64,000 nt of DNA, taken from the NCBI RefSeq assembly GCF_000974485.1, contig NZ_BBOM01000006.1, positions 186,001-250,000 on the forward strand, written 5' to 3'. This document shows positions 40,942 through 49,511 of this stretch, piece by piece. The position numbers and the translations under genes are program-made. This DNA comes from Streptomyces sp. NBRC 109706. Lineage in GTDB: Bacteria; Actinomycetota; Actinomycetes; Streptomycetales; Streptomycetaceae. Under the pieces are notes generated by a model. It ran no database searches. It saw only the letters and a program-made list of their open reading frames with translations, and was not told the origin of the DNA. Position 1 is the first letter of the stretch, and every line of letters starts with the position of its first letter.

Positions 40942-43121
40942 GAGGCATCGCCTCCCATATCGTCGCGATCGCCGACCGCGCCGGTAACGGCGCTGTCGCC
41001 GGCGGCACTTCTGCCCTGGCGGGTGCCCTGCTGCAGGGCGCTCCAACGCGCGTCGGCCTCCTCCGGACTCCGCGCGGCGGCCGGCGCGGCGGCAGCCGGT
41101 GTCCGCACCCGCGCCACCCGCCGCCGCCGACTCGGCAACCCGGTGCCCTGCCCGGGCGGGGAAGCCGTGCCCTGCCCGGGCGGGGAAGCAACAGCGGCGC
41201 CCGACCGGGACGGGGCCGGCGCGGCAACGGCGGCACCCTGGCCGGGCCGGCCAACAGCGGCGGCTTGGCCCTCGCCGGGCGACGACGCCGTACCGGCAGC
41301 AACAACCGACTCACCAGGCAAGGTTGACGAAGCACCCAGGCCCTCGCCGGACCGAACGGCCGAATCGACGACGCCCTGCCCGGACGGGGAAGCCGTGCCC
41401 TGCCCGGGCGGGGAAGCAACAGCGGCGCCCGACCGGGACGGAGTCGGCCCGGCAGCGGCGCCCTCGCCGGGCCGGCCAACAGCGGCGGCTTGGCCCTCGC
41501 CGGGCGAGGCCGCCGTACCGGCAGCAACAACCGACTCACCAGGCAAGGTTGACGAAGCGCCCGGGCCCTCGCCGGACCGAACGGCCGAATCGACGACGCC
41601 CTGCCCGGACGGGGAAGCAACAGCGGCGCCCCGGCCCCGACCGGGCGAGGCCGCCGTACCGGCAGCAACAACCGACTCACCAGGCGGGGTTGACGAAGCG
41701 GCCGGGCCCTCGCCGGGCCGAGCGGCCGAGTCGGCGACGTCCTGGCCGGACGGGTTGTCGGTAGCAGGTGCCTGCTCCGACGCGCCGAGCGTCGAGCCCT
41801 GCCCGGCCAACCCGCCGGAGACGTCACCGCCGGACCCCGGCGCCGCGCCAGCGGAAACACCGTCCTCCCCAAGCGCCGGCGCCGCGCCAGCGGCAACGGA
41901 ACCCTCGGCGGCCAGACCGCCGGAGGCAACCGCGGCAACGGAACCCTCGGCGGCCAGACCGGCCGCGCCAGCAGAAACCGGGTCATCCGCACCCCGGGCG
42001 GCCGAACCGCCGGAGGCACCCGTGTTGGGGGGCGGGGTCACCACCCGGCCGGAGGGCACCGGTTCGGGGGCCAGGATGGAGAGGGTGTGGTCGTCCTCGA
42101 TCTCCGTCAGCACATCGACCGGCACGCGCAGCATCGCGCGGACGCCGCCGTAGGGGGACGGCTCCACATGGCAGGTGAAGCCGTACTGCCCGGCGAGCCG
42201 GCCGACCACGGCGAAGCCGGCCTGCGGCGGGTTGCCCAACTCGGTGAGCAGCACTCCGTCGGGGCTGGCCAGAAGCCTGCGCGCGCGGGCCAGAGTGTCC
42301 TCGTCCATGCCGACGCCGGCGTCGTCGATCACGACGAACACGCTGCCGCCGCCGCCCTGTTGAAGGGTGACCGGGACCTCGGTCTCCGGATGCGAGTAGG
42401 CCGTGGCGTTGGCCAGCAGCTCGGCCAGCGCGATGGCCAGCGGCTCCGCCGCGCGCGCGACCACGCCGATGCGCGGTTTGCGCAGGTGGTTGGCGACCTT
42501 GACGCGGGCGTAGCCCGGAACCCGGGACTGGGCGCCCCGGACGATCTCGGTCAGCGGCGAGTCCGTGCGGGCCAGTCCCGGCCACGCCTCGCAGAGCACC
42601 GCCGTGGCCTGAATTCGACGCAGCGCCAGCTCGTTCCGGAAGTCCAGCTCCAACAGGCGGGGGTCGTCGTTCTCGTGCTGGAGATCGTGCAGCAGGCTCT
42701 GGATCTGGTAGAGCAGCGACTGCACCTTGGCGGTGGCGCCGCGCATCGCCGCGCGGGCCGCGGCGTCGACCCGTTCCCGTTCCTCGCTGACGGCGGTCAA
42801 CGCGGCCTCAAGTGCCTCGTCGAGCGCGCGCACGTCGTCGGGGCCCATCTCCGTGGCCCGGGGTGGGGCGGGGACCGGCGCGTTCGGATGGTTCAGCGCC
42901 AGGGCCCCCGCCGGGATCCGGTCCTTGGCCAGTCGCCGCAGCTCGCCGGTGACGGCTTCCAGCCGTCGGACGGCGATCCGTTCCCCGGTGCCCGCCGTGG
43001 CGACGCGCGCCTCCATGGCGCGAAGTCGCTCCAGGTCCCGACGGCGTAGCCACAGCGCGCAGCCGATCGCGCCCAGCGCGACCGTGGCTGCCAGCACCAC
43101 GGCAAGCGCAGCGTTGGTCAT
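40938..43121 (-). CDS. cvnA: Conservon sensor-kinase-like protein CvnA with repetitive C-terminal tail
   Basis: 727 aa. One N-terminal membrane helix (ALAVVLAATVALGAIGCALW), a coiled/dimerisation region, and a HATPase_c domain with N-box ELLANATAYSHPE and G1 DDAGVGM at about 230-345. From about 370 on the protein is a low-complexity Gly/Ala/Ser/Pro tail built from imperfect tandem units of about 75 residues (for example SAVRSGEGPGASSTLPGESV, later repeated). Other CvnA tails are also Pro/Ala-rich, but this one is long and clearly internally duplicated. It is the first gene of the operon. Confidence 0.88.
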   Translation of the reverse strand: MTNAALAVVLAATVALGAIGCALWLRRRDLERLRAMEARVATAGTGERIAVRRLEAVTGELRRLAKDRIPAGALALNHPNAPVPAPPRATEMGPDDVRALDEALEAALTAVSEERERVDAAARAAMRGATAKVQSLLYQIQSLLHDLQHENDDPRLLELDFRNELALRRIQATAVLCEAWPGLARTDSPLTEIVRGAQSRVPGYARVKVANHLRKPRIGVVARAAEPLAIALAELLANATAYSHPETEVPVTLQQGGGGSVFVVIDDAGVGMDEDTLARARRLLASPDGVLLTELGNPPQAGFAVVGRLAGQYGFTCHVEPSPYGGVRAMLRVPVDVLTEIEDDHTLSILAPEPVPSGRVVTPPPNTGASGGSAARGADDPVSAGAAGLAAEGSVAAVASGGLAAEGSVAAGAAPALGEDGVSAGAAPGSGGDVSGGLAGQGSTLGASEQAPATDNPSGQDVADSAARPGEGPAASSTPPGESVVAAGTAASPGRGRGAAVASPSGQGVVDSAVRSGEGPGASSTLPGESVVAAGTAASPGEGQAAAVGRPGEGAAAGPTPSRSGAAVASPPGQGTASPSGQGVVDSAVRSGEGLGASSTLPGESVVAAGTASSPGEGQAAAVGRPGQGAAVAAPAPSRSGAAVASPPGQGTASPPGQGTGLPSRRRRVARVRTPAAAAPAAARSPEEADARWSALQQGTRQGRSAAGDSAVTGAVGDRDDMGGDAS
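41160..41700 (-). repeat. Higher-order tandem repeats in cvnA tail
   Basis: The 18-mer beginning TACCGGCAGCAACAACCG starts at 41291, 41516 and 41657 (plus strand), i.e. 225 and 141 bases apart, both multiples of three. A second anchor, GAAGCCGTGCCCTGCCC, starts at 41161 and 41389. Frame is preserved, so the array encodes 75- and 47-residue peptide repeats. Confidence 0.8.
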
Positions 43122-43144
43122 GACTCCCCCGTCGTGATCCCGCT

Positions 43145-44119
43145 CTATGCTTCCAACTCGTCCGCCAGCGTCGCGACTTCCGTCATGAGCTGAAGAATGC
43201 CGGGCCGCTCGGCGGCACCGTGGAGGTGACGGTACTCGGTACCGATGGTCACCACCAGCCGCTCAGGCAACTCCAGTTCCGGAAATGTTCCTTCCGCTAT
43301 GACCCGACGCGCGGCCTCACCGGCGGGCACCCCGGCGGCGTACAACGCATGGGACCGTTCCCGCAGATAGTCGAGATAGCGGATGTGGCGCCGCACTCCG
43401 GCCCGGTCGAGAACGGGTCCGTGCCCGGGGACGAAGATCTCGGCGCCGGTCGCCAGCACCCGCTCGACGGAGTCGATCACATTGCTCAACGGCCCGGCCC
43501 AGTGCACCGGATGGTCGCCCGGGTGGCCCGACGTCGACGCGAACACCACATCGCCGGTGAACACCGTGCGCTGCGCCGGCAGATGAACGAACAGGTCGCC
43601 GGCGGTGTGCGCCGGGGGCAGGGACGAGATATGCACCGGATACTCGCCGACGGAGAGTTCCAGTTCGCCGGTGAAGTAGGTGTGCGGCTGCACGGGTTCG
43701 GTGCCCGACCAGTCGAAAACCCCGAAGTGGCGCCGCAGATACCTGCCCAGCGGGGTCTCCGGGTCGCTGCCGTTCACCAGCGCGTGCTGCTGTTGCGGCG
43801 ACGGTTCGAAGCAGATCTGCTCGCGCGCCTCGCGGGTGGTGATGATCTCCGCGTCCGGCACCACCCCGGCGCCCCAGAAGTGGTCGCCGTTGGCATGGGT
43901 GACGACGACCCGGTCGATCGCCACCCCCTCGGGCAGCAGCCTCCGGCTCCGGTCGAGAAACGCCCGGGCGAACGCCGGATCGTACGGCGTGTCGATCCAC
44001 AGGGCGGTGCGCGAGGAGACCAGCAGCCCGCAGTTGGCCATCCCCCAGCCGCGCCGGGGCGGCAGCCACGCGTGCAGGTCCTTGGCGATCTCGCCGATTG
44101 TCCAGTCCTTGATCGTCAT
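43145..44119 (-). CDS. MBL-fold metallo-hydrolase
   Basis: 324 aa metallo-beta-lactamase fold protein. The metal motif reads THANGDHFWG, i.e. H-x-N-x-D-H, so the second histidine of HxHxDH is Asn. Later ligands are visible in LPPAHTAGDLF (His), VFTGDVVF (Asp) and FVPGHGPV (His). The substitution is seen in several MBL subfamilies and still allows zinc binding. Family members hydrolyse lactones, thioesters or sulfates; no substrate can be assigned. It is upstream of, and divergent from, the xylanase. Confidence 0.8.
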   Translation of the reverse strand: MTIKDWTIGEIAKDLHAWLPPRRGWGMANCGLLVSSRTALWIDTPYDPAFARAFLDRSRRLLPEGVAIDRVVVTHANGDHFWGAGVVPDAEIITTREAREQICFEPSPQQQHALVNGSDPETPLGRYLRRHFGVFDWSGTEPVQPHTYFTGELELSVGEYPVHISSLPPAHTAGDLFVHLPAQRTVFTGDVVFASTSGHPGDHPVHWAGPLSNVIDSVERVLATGAEIFVPGHGPVLDRAGVRRHIRYLDYLRERSHALYAAGVPAGEAARRVIAEGTFPELELPERLVVTIGTEYRHLHGAAERPGILQLMTEVATLADELEA

Positions 44120-44657
44120 GCGACGCGATTATGCCGCCCCCGGCCCGGCCGAAGCCGCCGCCCGTTCCGGAAACGGCGCTCGACAACGGCGGTGACCCGC
44201 GCCCGAGATGACCCGGAAGAACTCCGATAATTTTCGGTGGCACCGATCCGAAATCGCCACCCGACGGGCACACCCAGGGGTCGTCAACTCCGCTTCAGGG
44301 GTGGGGACATGACCTTGAACAGGCATGATCTGGAATCCGCGCCACCCATGGCCGGATGGAGTTTTCCGGGATGCTTGCGGAAACTGTTGACAGCCCCTGG
44401 GGGTCAGCTCAACATTGTCATGCCATCGACAGAGAGCCGCTGTCGATCCGGCCCACCCGTGGGACCCGCGCTCCGGTCACGAGCCGCACCACCGACCGGC
44501 CGGCCCCGCCGCCCCTCCGCGTCGCCGACCCGTGCCGGCCTCGCCCCGGGCACCCCCGAAGAACCACCCCGGTCGATCAGCGCTGCCCGAACACCCCTCT
44601 GTCCCCCACGAGTCGACCCCCCACGGGCCCCCACAAGGCCCCACACGAGGAGGAAGC
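44120..44657. other. Long intergenic region upstream of xylanase gene
   Basis: 538 bases with no supported gene. It contains the xylanase promoter and inverted repeat (44363-44416) followed by a 240-base C-rich leader ending in GAGGAGGAAGC before the ATG. Confidence 0.65.
44363..44416 (+). promoter_or_regulatory. Xylanase promoter with overlapping inverted repeat
   Basis: TTTCCG (44363-44368) and CGGAAA (44378-44383) form a perfect inverted repeat with a nine-base spacer immediately before TTGACA (44387-44392); AACATT (44411-44416) is the best -10 at 18 bases. Placement just upstream of the -35 suits a sugar-responsive regulator site. Confidence 0.5.
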
Positions 44658-45362
44658 ATGGAAAGGAACACGCCCCCCAACCGCCCGATCAGCCGCAGGA
44701 GCATGATCGGCGGGGCGGGCGCCCTGGCGCTCGGCGCGTCCGTGATGCTGCCGAACGCCGCCAGGGCACAGGACTCCATCGGCACCCGGCAGACCATCAT
44801 CGACAACCAGGAAGGCACCCACAACGGGTTCTACTTCTCGTTCTGGACGGATGCCCACAACACCGTCTCCATGACGCTGGGCGGCGGCGGGAACTACAGC
44901 ACGTCCTGGAGCAACACCGGAAACTTCGTCTGCGGCAAGGGCTGGAGCAACGGCAGCCGCCGGAACGTGAGTTACTCGGGAAGCTTCAACCCCTCGGGCA
45001 ACGGCTACCTCTGCCTCTACGGCTGGACGTCGAACCCGCTGGTGGAGTACTACATCGTCGACGCCTGGGGCTCCTACCGGCCCACCGGCGAGCACCGGGG
45101 CACGGTCAACAGCGACGGCGGCACGTACGACATCTACCACACCATGCGGTACAACGCCCCGTCCGTCGAAGGCACCCGAACGTTCCCCCAGTTCTGGAGC
45201 ACCCGGCAGTCCACGCGGGTCGGTGGCACGATCAACACCGGCAACCACTTCGACGCCTGGAGCCAGGCCGGGATGAACCTGGGCAGCTTCAACTACTACA
45301 TGATCATGGCGACGGAGGGGTTCCAGAGCAGCGGTAACTCCAACATCACCGTGAGCGGCTGA
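44658..45362 (+). CDS. Secreted GH11 endo-1,4-beta-xylanase
   Basis: 234 aa. A twin-arginine signal ([20 protein letters not shown]) ends near ARA-Q37. The mature domain is the GH11 jelly roll: nucleophile Glu130 in [13 protein letters not shown] and acid/base Glu220 in [12 protein letters not shown]. It cleaves internal xylan bonds outside the cell. There is no carbohydrate-binding module, so this is the short xylanase type. It follows a regulated promoter and is closed by a hairpin terminator. Export through Tat implies folding before secretion. Confidence 0.95.
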   Translation: MERNTPPNRPISRRSMIGGAGALALGASVMLPNAARAQDSIGTRQTIIDNQEGTHNGFYFSFWTDAHNTVSMTLGGGGNYSTSWSNTGNFVCGKGWSNGSRRNVSYSGSFNPSGNGYLCLYGWTSNPLVEYYIVDAWGSYRPTGEHRGTVNSDGGTYDIYHTMRYNAPSVEGTRTFPQFWSTRQSTRVGGTINTGNHFDAWSQAGMNLGSFNYYMIMATEGFQSSGNSNITVSG

Positions 45363-45378
45363 CCCCCCTCGGCCCACC

Positions 45379-45406
45379 CGCGCGGCGACCCCAGGGTCGC
45401 CGCGCG
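45379..45406 (+). terminator. Hairpin terminator after xylanase gene
   Basis: CGCGCGGCGACCC (45379-45391) pairs with GGGTCGCCGCGCG (45394-45406), a perfect inverted repeat with a two-base centre, 17 bases after the stop and followed by TTCC. Confidence 0.75.
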
Positions 45407-45437
45407 TTCCGTGCCGGGGGCGGCGCGGCCGTGGCGG

Positions 45438-45839
45438 CTAGGACCGCTGGGACCGGTCGGCGGCGCGGGCCTCGTTCCGTTCCTTGATGCGGGCCGCCTC
45501 CTTGCGCACATCCGCCTGGGTGGCGCGTTCCTGCCGCAGCCAGTCGGGAAGCTCCTGCCGCAGCTCCTCGATCTGCTCGGTGGTCAGCGGCTCCGTGACC
45601 CCGCCCCGGGCCAGGCCGGCGATGGAGATGCCCAGCCTGGCCGCGACCACCGGGCGGGGGTGCGGACCGTTCCGGCGCAGTTCCAGCAGCCATTCCGGGG
45701 GGTCGGTCTGCAGGGCGCGCAGCTCGTCGCGCGAGACCACGCCCTCCTGGAACTCGGCGGGGGTGGCCTGCAGGTACACACCCAGCTTCTTCGCCGCGGT
45801 CGCGGGCTTCATGGTCTGGGTGCTCGGGTGCGACGTCAT
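45438..45839 (-). CDS. DUF5997 family protein
   Basis: 133 aa from ATG 45839. KPATAAKKLGVYLQATPAEF, ELRALQTDPPEWLLELRRNG, PHPRPVVAARLGISIAGLAR and a Glu/Arg-rich C-terminal helix match the DUF5997 layout as I remember it; the middle part reads like a helix-turn-helix. It is divergent from a LysR-substrate-domain gene, a pairing often seen in Streptomyces. TACGGT (45847-45852, minus strand) lies seven bases before the ATG, suggesting leaderless transcription. It may provide the DNA-binding part that its neighbour lacks (inference). Confidence 0.75.
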   Translation of the reverse strand: MTSHPSTQTMKPATAAKKLGVYLQATPAEFQEGVVSRDELRALQTDPPEWLLELRRNGPHPRPVVAARLGISIAGLARGGVTEPLTTEQIEELRQELPDWLRQERATQADVRKEAARIKERNEARAADRSQRS

Positions 45840-45846
45840 ACCGTCC

Positions 45847-45892
45847 ACCGTACCGAGCGCGCGGGCCGCGCCCGACCACGACCCGATAGCCT
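45847..45892. promoter_or_regulatory. Divergent leaderless promoters
   Basis: Minus-strand TACGGT (45847-45852) is seven bases before ATG 45839, and plus-strand TAGCCT (45887-45892) is six bases before ATG 45899. Neither start has a Shine-Dalgarno, so both mRNAs are predicted to begin at or next to the start codon. Confidence 0.55.
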
Positions 45893-45898
45893 GGCGAT

Positions 45899-46735
45899 AT
45901 GACAGGCCAGGACACCCCCGACGCGGCCGCCGAGACCCCGGCGTCCGCCACGTTCCGGCTGGCCTATGTCCCGGGGGTGACCCCCACCAAATGGCTGCGG
46001 ATCTGGGCGGAGCGCAGGCCGGACATCCCGCTGCTGCTCCAGCAGACACCCGCGGCCGAGGCGCCGGACCTGCTGCGCGCCGGCGGCGCCGACGCCGGGT
46101 TCGCGCGACTGCCGCTGGACCGGACGGACCTCAGCGTCATCCCGCTCTACACCGAGACGACCGTGGTCGTGGTCCCCAGGGACCATCTGCTGACGGCCGT
46201 CGACGAGGTGTCGCCGGCGGATCTCGCCGACGAGATCGTGCTGCACCCCCTCGACGACACCCTCCCCTGGGAGCGGCCGCCGGGTCTGCCGGCGAACGAA
46301 CGGCCGGCCACCACGGAGGACGCGATCCAGCTGGTCGCGGCGGGCATCGGCGTGCTCGCCGTGCCCCAGTCCCTCGCCCGGCTGTACCACCGAAGGGACC
46401 TCACCTACCGCCCGCTCGCCGAGGCGGCCGAGTCCCGCGCCGGGCTCTGCTGGCGGGAGGACCGGACCACGGAGCTGGTGGAGGACTTCATCGGCATCGT
46501 GCGCGGCCGGACGGTCAACAGCTCCCGGGGACGCCCGACCCCGGCCCAGGCCAAGGAGACCGGCGGAGCCAAGGAGGCGCGCGGTGCCAAGGAGGCCAGG
46601 GGAGGCAAGCCGAAGGCCAGGCCGAGGGCCGGATCCCAACCGGCCGCCGGCAGGGGCGGAAAGCCCAACCGAACCGGCAGGCTCGGCAAGACCGGCAAAC
46701 CGGCCAAGCGCGGCAAGCCCCGCCGCCGTTCCTGA
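45899..46735 (+). CDS. LysR substrate-binding domain protein without HTH, basic C-terminal tail
   Basis: 278 aa. Residues about 18-200 match the effector-binding domain of LysR regulators (FRLAYVPGVTPTKWLRIWAE, DAGFARLPL, TTVVVVPRDHLL, VAAGIGVLAVPQSLARLY), but the N-terminal winged helix that LysR proteins use to bind DNA is missing. In its place the C-terminal 70 residues are a Lys/Arg/Gly/Pro-rich unstructured tail (KETGGAKEARGAKEARGGK) that could bind nucleic acid non-specifically. Divergent from DUF5997. Likely an effector sensor acting with that protein. Confidence 0.75.
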   Translation: MTGQDTPDAAAETPASATFRLAYVPGVTPTKWLRIWAERRPDIPLLLQQTPAAEAPDLLRAGGADAGFARLPLDRTDLSVIPLYTETTVVVVPRDHLLTAVDEVSPADLADEIVLHPLDDTLPWERPPGLPANERPATTEDAIQLVAAGIGVLAVPQSLARLYHRRDLTYRPLAEAAESRAGLCWREDRTTELVEDFIGIVRGRTVNSSRGRPTPAQAKETGGAKEARGAKEARGGKPKARPRAGSQPAAGRGGKPNRTGRLGKTGKPAKRGKPRRRS

Positions 46736-46878
46736 GGCCCCGCGCCGCCCACCCCGGGAACGGGAGTGCGAACCCATGGCCGACGCGGCCCGGGGGCGGT
46801 GATAGTTCGGTCACAGCAGGATCCCAACCGGGCGACATGGTCTCCCCTCGGGCACCCCCGGCGGACTACCGTTATGGG

Positions 46879-47463
46879 GTGAACTCGCTGAAGCTGCCCC
46901 GCCTGTCGCGTATTTCGGTTGTTCCCGCCCTCGCCGCCATGCTGCTCGCGGTGGGCTGCTCCTCCGACAGCGACGAGCCGGAGGAGACCGAGGTCACCGA
47001 GAGCCCCCGGGCGGAGGACCCGGCGGCCGGCGAAGAGCCGGAGGCCGAGCCCGGAGCCGCGGACGATATCGAGGCGCTGGAGCAGCTCTACCTCGACTAC
47101 AACGCGCGGTTGGTCGAGATGGAGAACGCCGGGAACGCGGACGGGGCGCTGCTGGAGGAGTACGCCGAGCTGACCGTCCGCGAGGGGGAGAGCGCGCGCA
47201 TCCGTCAGCTTGTCCAGGAGGGCTTCAGCCGCCAGGGGGAGCCCGAGATCTTCGATGTGACGGTCGAGGTGACCGGCGACAGCGCCGTGATCCAGTCCTG
47301 TGTCGACACGGCGAACTGGGAGCCCCTGTTCGAGGGGGAGCCGATCGACCGGGAGTACAACGGCCCCGTGCCCGGCATCGTCAAGGCGACGCGTGGCGAG
47401 TCCGGTTGGTTGATCAGTGAGCACCCTCAAACAGCGGATGAGGCGACCATCTCATGCACCTGA
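46879..47463 (+). CDS. Putative lipoprotein
   Basis: 194 aa from GTG 46879, chosen because TACCGT (46867-46872) precedes it by six bases in a leaderless arrangement. Signal PRLSRISVVPALAAMLLAVG is followed by lipobox-like AVGC (Cys24), then an acidic linker (EPEETEVTESPRAEDPAAGE). The folded part (DIEALEQLYLDYNARLVEME onward) looks like a small NTF2/SnoaL-like domain. The 3' end overlaps the next gene by ten bases. Function unknown; likely operonic with the secreted protein that follows. Confidence 0.7.
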   Translation: MNSLKLPRLSRISVVPALAAMLLAVGCSSDSDEPEETEVTESPRAEDPAAGEEPEAEPGAADDIEALEQLYLDYNARLVEMENAGNADGALLEEYAELTVREGESARIRQLVQEGFSRQGEPEIFDVTVEVTGDSAVIQSCVDTANWEPLFEGEPIDREYNGPVPGIVKATRGESGWLISEHPQTADEATISCT

Positions 47464-48371
47464 CCGCCCGCGCGGGCCCTCTGGCGATTCGACTTCTCGT
47501 CATCGCCGCGCTGCTCCTCGGCGCGGTGGTCACCCTGGGCGCGCGCGAGGCGGCGGCCGACGACTGCGATCCGCCCGTGTGGCGGGAGACCAACGGGGGC
47601 CGAGGCGGCACCTATTCGGACTGCAGGGACGGGCAGGGCGAGGACGGTAGCGACGGTTCGGGCGGGCGGGGCGACAACGGCGCGCCCTCCTGTGACATCT
47701 CCCTGGCGGGCGGCTACGGCGACTCCCAGTGGTGCGAGAACGACTACGCCTGCTGGGCCAACATCCCCTCGGCGGCCTACCCGCCGGAGGAGTGGCCGGC
47801 GGATCAGCCCGAGGAGAACTCGGTCTATATCTACAAGTACTGCGTCAACGCCGCCGGCGAGTTCTACGACGCATGGGACTGGCACACCCCGGAGGGGCCC
47901 TCGCTCCAGGAGCTGGCCGAGACGGCCTACGGTCAACTGGTCATCCCCGAGTTCGATTTGACCTTCAACCCGCCGGACGAGGCCATCATCAACCTGGAGA
48001 CCTGGTGGTGGGCCGCCGGCGCGGCCGACGGCGAGGTGCGCGGCACCCCGGCGTTCACGATGGTGGCCATCGCCGAGCCCAACCGGATGTCGGTCGACCC
48101 GGGCGACGGCGGGGGCACGTTGACCTGCCCCGTGGTCGCCTCCCGCTCGGACCGCTGCGCCTACACCTATACCCGCGCGTCGGTGAACGGCAGCGCCGAG
48201 GCCCCGGACGGCAGCCCGGCCTATCCGGCCCGCGCCCAACTCGTCTACGACGTGCGGTTCGAGAACAACGGCGCCCCGATCGACCTGCCGGGACTGCCGG
48301 ACAGCATCACCACCGACTGGATCGGAACCCCCGTCCCGGTCACGGAGATCCAGGCCACCGTCGTCGACTGA
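47454..48371 (+). CDS. Secreted Trp/Cys-containing protein of unknown function
   Basis: 305 aa. Signal peptide IRLLVIAALLLGAVVTLGAR with cleavage near EAAA-DD. A Gly/Asp-rich linker (GQGEDGSDGSGGRGDNG) follows, then a domain with several cysteines and aromatic residues (WCENDYACWANIPSA, YIYKYCVNAAGEFYDAWDWH, NLETWWWAAG, DRCAYTYTRAS). Similar proteins recur in Streptomyces as uncharacterised exported proteins, sometimes beside a partner lipoprotein as here. Translation is coupled to the upstream gene. Confidence 0.7.
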   Translation: MHLTARAGPLAIRLLVIAALLLGAVVTLGAREAAADDCDPPVWRETNGGRGGTYSDCRDGQGEDGSDGSGGRGDNGAPSCDISLAGGYGDSQWCENDYACWANIPSAAYPPEEWPADQPEENSVYIYKYCVNAAGEFYDAWDWHTPEGPSLQELAETAYGQLVIPEFDLTFNPPDEAIINLETWWWAAGAADGEVRGTPAFTMVAIAEPNRMSVDPGDGGGTLTCPVVASRSDRCAYTYTRASVNGSAEAPDGSPAYPARAQLVYDVRFENNGAPIDLPGLPDSITTDWIGTPVPVTEIQATVVD

Positions 48372-48386
48372 GATCGGCAGCGCCGC

Positions 48387-48417
48387 CCGAACGCCCCGAC
48401 GGTGTCGGGGCGTTCGG
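48387..48417. terminator. Bidirectional hairpin terminator
   Basis: CCGAACGCCCCGAC (48387-48400), loop GGT, GTCGGGGCGTTCGG (48404-48417): a perfect 14-base stem between convergent genes ending at 48371 and 48423. Confidence 0.85.
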
Positions 48418-48422
48418 CCCGG

Positions 48423-49511
48423 TCAGGGGCGTCCCGCGGGTGGGATCTGTTCGGCCTCGGGGGGCGGCCCCGGCGGGGTGCCGTCGCCGAAGGGGCGGCC
48501 GCCGAGCTGTTCCCGGTGGTGTGGGGTGAGCCAGCCGGAGAGATCGGGCCCGGCGGGCACGATGCCGGTGCCGTTGATGCCGGTGTGCACCGCGTAGTAG
48601 TGCCGTTTGATGTGGTCGAAGTCGACGGTGTCGCCGAAGCCGGGCGTCTGGTAGAGATCGCGGGTGTAGGCCCAGAGGACGGGGTCCTCGGTGAGCTTGT
48701 TGCGGTTGCACTTGAAGTGGCCGTGGTAGACGGGGTCGAAGCGGACCAGCGTGGTGAAGAGCCGGATATCGGCCTCGGTGATGCTGTCGCCCACCAGATA
48801 GCGGCGGTCGGCCAGCCGCGCCGAGAGCAGGTCGAGGCGGTGGAAGACATCCGCGTAGGCGGCCTCGTACTCGTCCTGGTCGGTGGCGAACCCGGCGCGG
48901 TAGACGCCGTTGTTGACATCGCGGTAGATGCCGTCGGCGACCTCGTCGATCTCGTCCCGCAGCCGTTCCGGGTAGAGGTCGGGCGCGTCGGGGCGGTGCA
49001 GCGCGGTCCACTCCGTGGCCAGGTCGAGCGTCATCTGCTGGAAGTCGTTGGTGACCAGCAGCCCGCTGGGCACATCGACGATGGCCGGAACGCTGACCCC
49101 GCCGGGGTAACCCGTCTCGCGCGCGTCATATGCCTCGCTGAGATAGCGGATGCCGAGCACCGGATCCCGGCCGTCCGGGTCCAGGGTGAAGCGCCAACTC
49201 CGGTCGTCCTGCAGGGGATCGACGACCGCGAGGGAGAGCGCGGACTCCAGGCCGAGAAGTCGTCGGGACACCAGCACCCGGCTGGCCCAGGGGCAGGCGC
49301 GGCTGACCACCAGCCGATAGCGACCGGCGGCCACCGGCCAACCGTCCTCGCCGGCCGCCGTGACGCGGTCGGCGAAATGGCTCCGGGAGCGCTTGAACTT
49401 GCGCCGGCCGTACTCGGTGTTGCCGTCCCGGGCGGGCGCGCCGCCGCCCTCGGGCCCCGCGCCGTCGTCCGGCCCCGCGCCCGTGTCCGACTCGGTGCTG
49501 TTTTCGGTCAT
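48423..49511 (-). CDS. Glutathionyl-hydroquinone reductase-like (Xi-class GST) protein
   Basis: 362 aa. Active-site motif RACPWASRVLV (ACPWA, as in the CPWA of Xi-class GSTs), followed by PAIVDVPSGLLVTNDF and the all-helical C-terminal domain with LVGDSITEADIRLFTTLVRF and DPVYHGHFKCN. These enzymes reductively release a thiol from S-conjugated hydroquinones. Actinomycetes make mycothiol rather than glutathione, so the physiological thiol is probably mycothiol or another donor (inference). ATG 49511 was chosen; an in-frame ATG at 49532 is also possible. Confidence 0.85.
   Translation of the reverse strand: MTENSTESDTGAGPDDGAGPEGGGAPARDGNTEYGRRKFKRSRSHFADRVTAAGEDGWPVAAGRYRLVVSRACPWASRVLVSRRLLGLESALSLAVVDPLQDDRSWRFTLDPDGRDPVLGIRYLSEAYDARETGYPGGVSVPAIVDVPSGLLVTNDFQQMTLDLATEWTALHRPDAPDLYPERLRDEIDEVADGIYRDVNNGVYRAGFATDQDEYEAAYADVFHRLDLLSARLADRRYLVGDSITEADIRLFTTLVRFDPVYHGHFKCNRNKLTEDPVLWAYTRDLYQTPGFGDTVDFDHIKRHYYAVHTGINGTGIVPAGPDLSGWLTPHHREQLGGRPFGDGTPPGPPPEAEQIPPAGRP

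Noticed and set aside
41160..41700. CRISPR or direct-repeat mobile element in cvnA
   Set aside because: Repeats keep reading frame in a continuous CDS and have no spacer structure or transposase, so they are coding repeats.
43145..44119. Inactive MBL protein because of the HxNxDH motif
   Set aside because: The His-to-Asn change occurs in known active MBL families and the other ligands are intact, so I keep it as a probable hydrolase.
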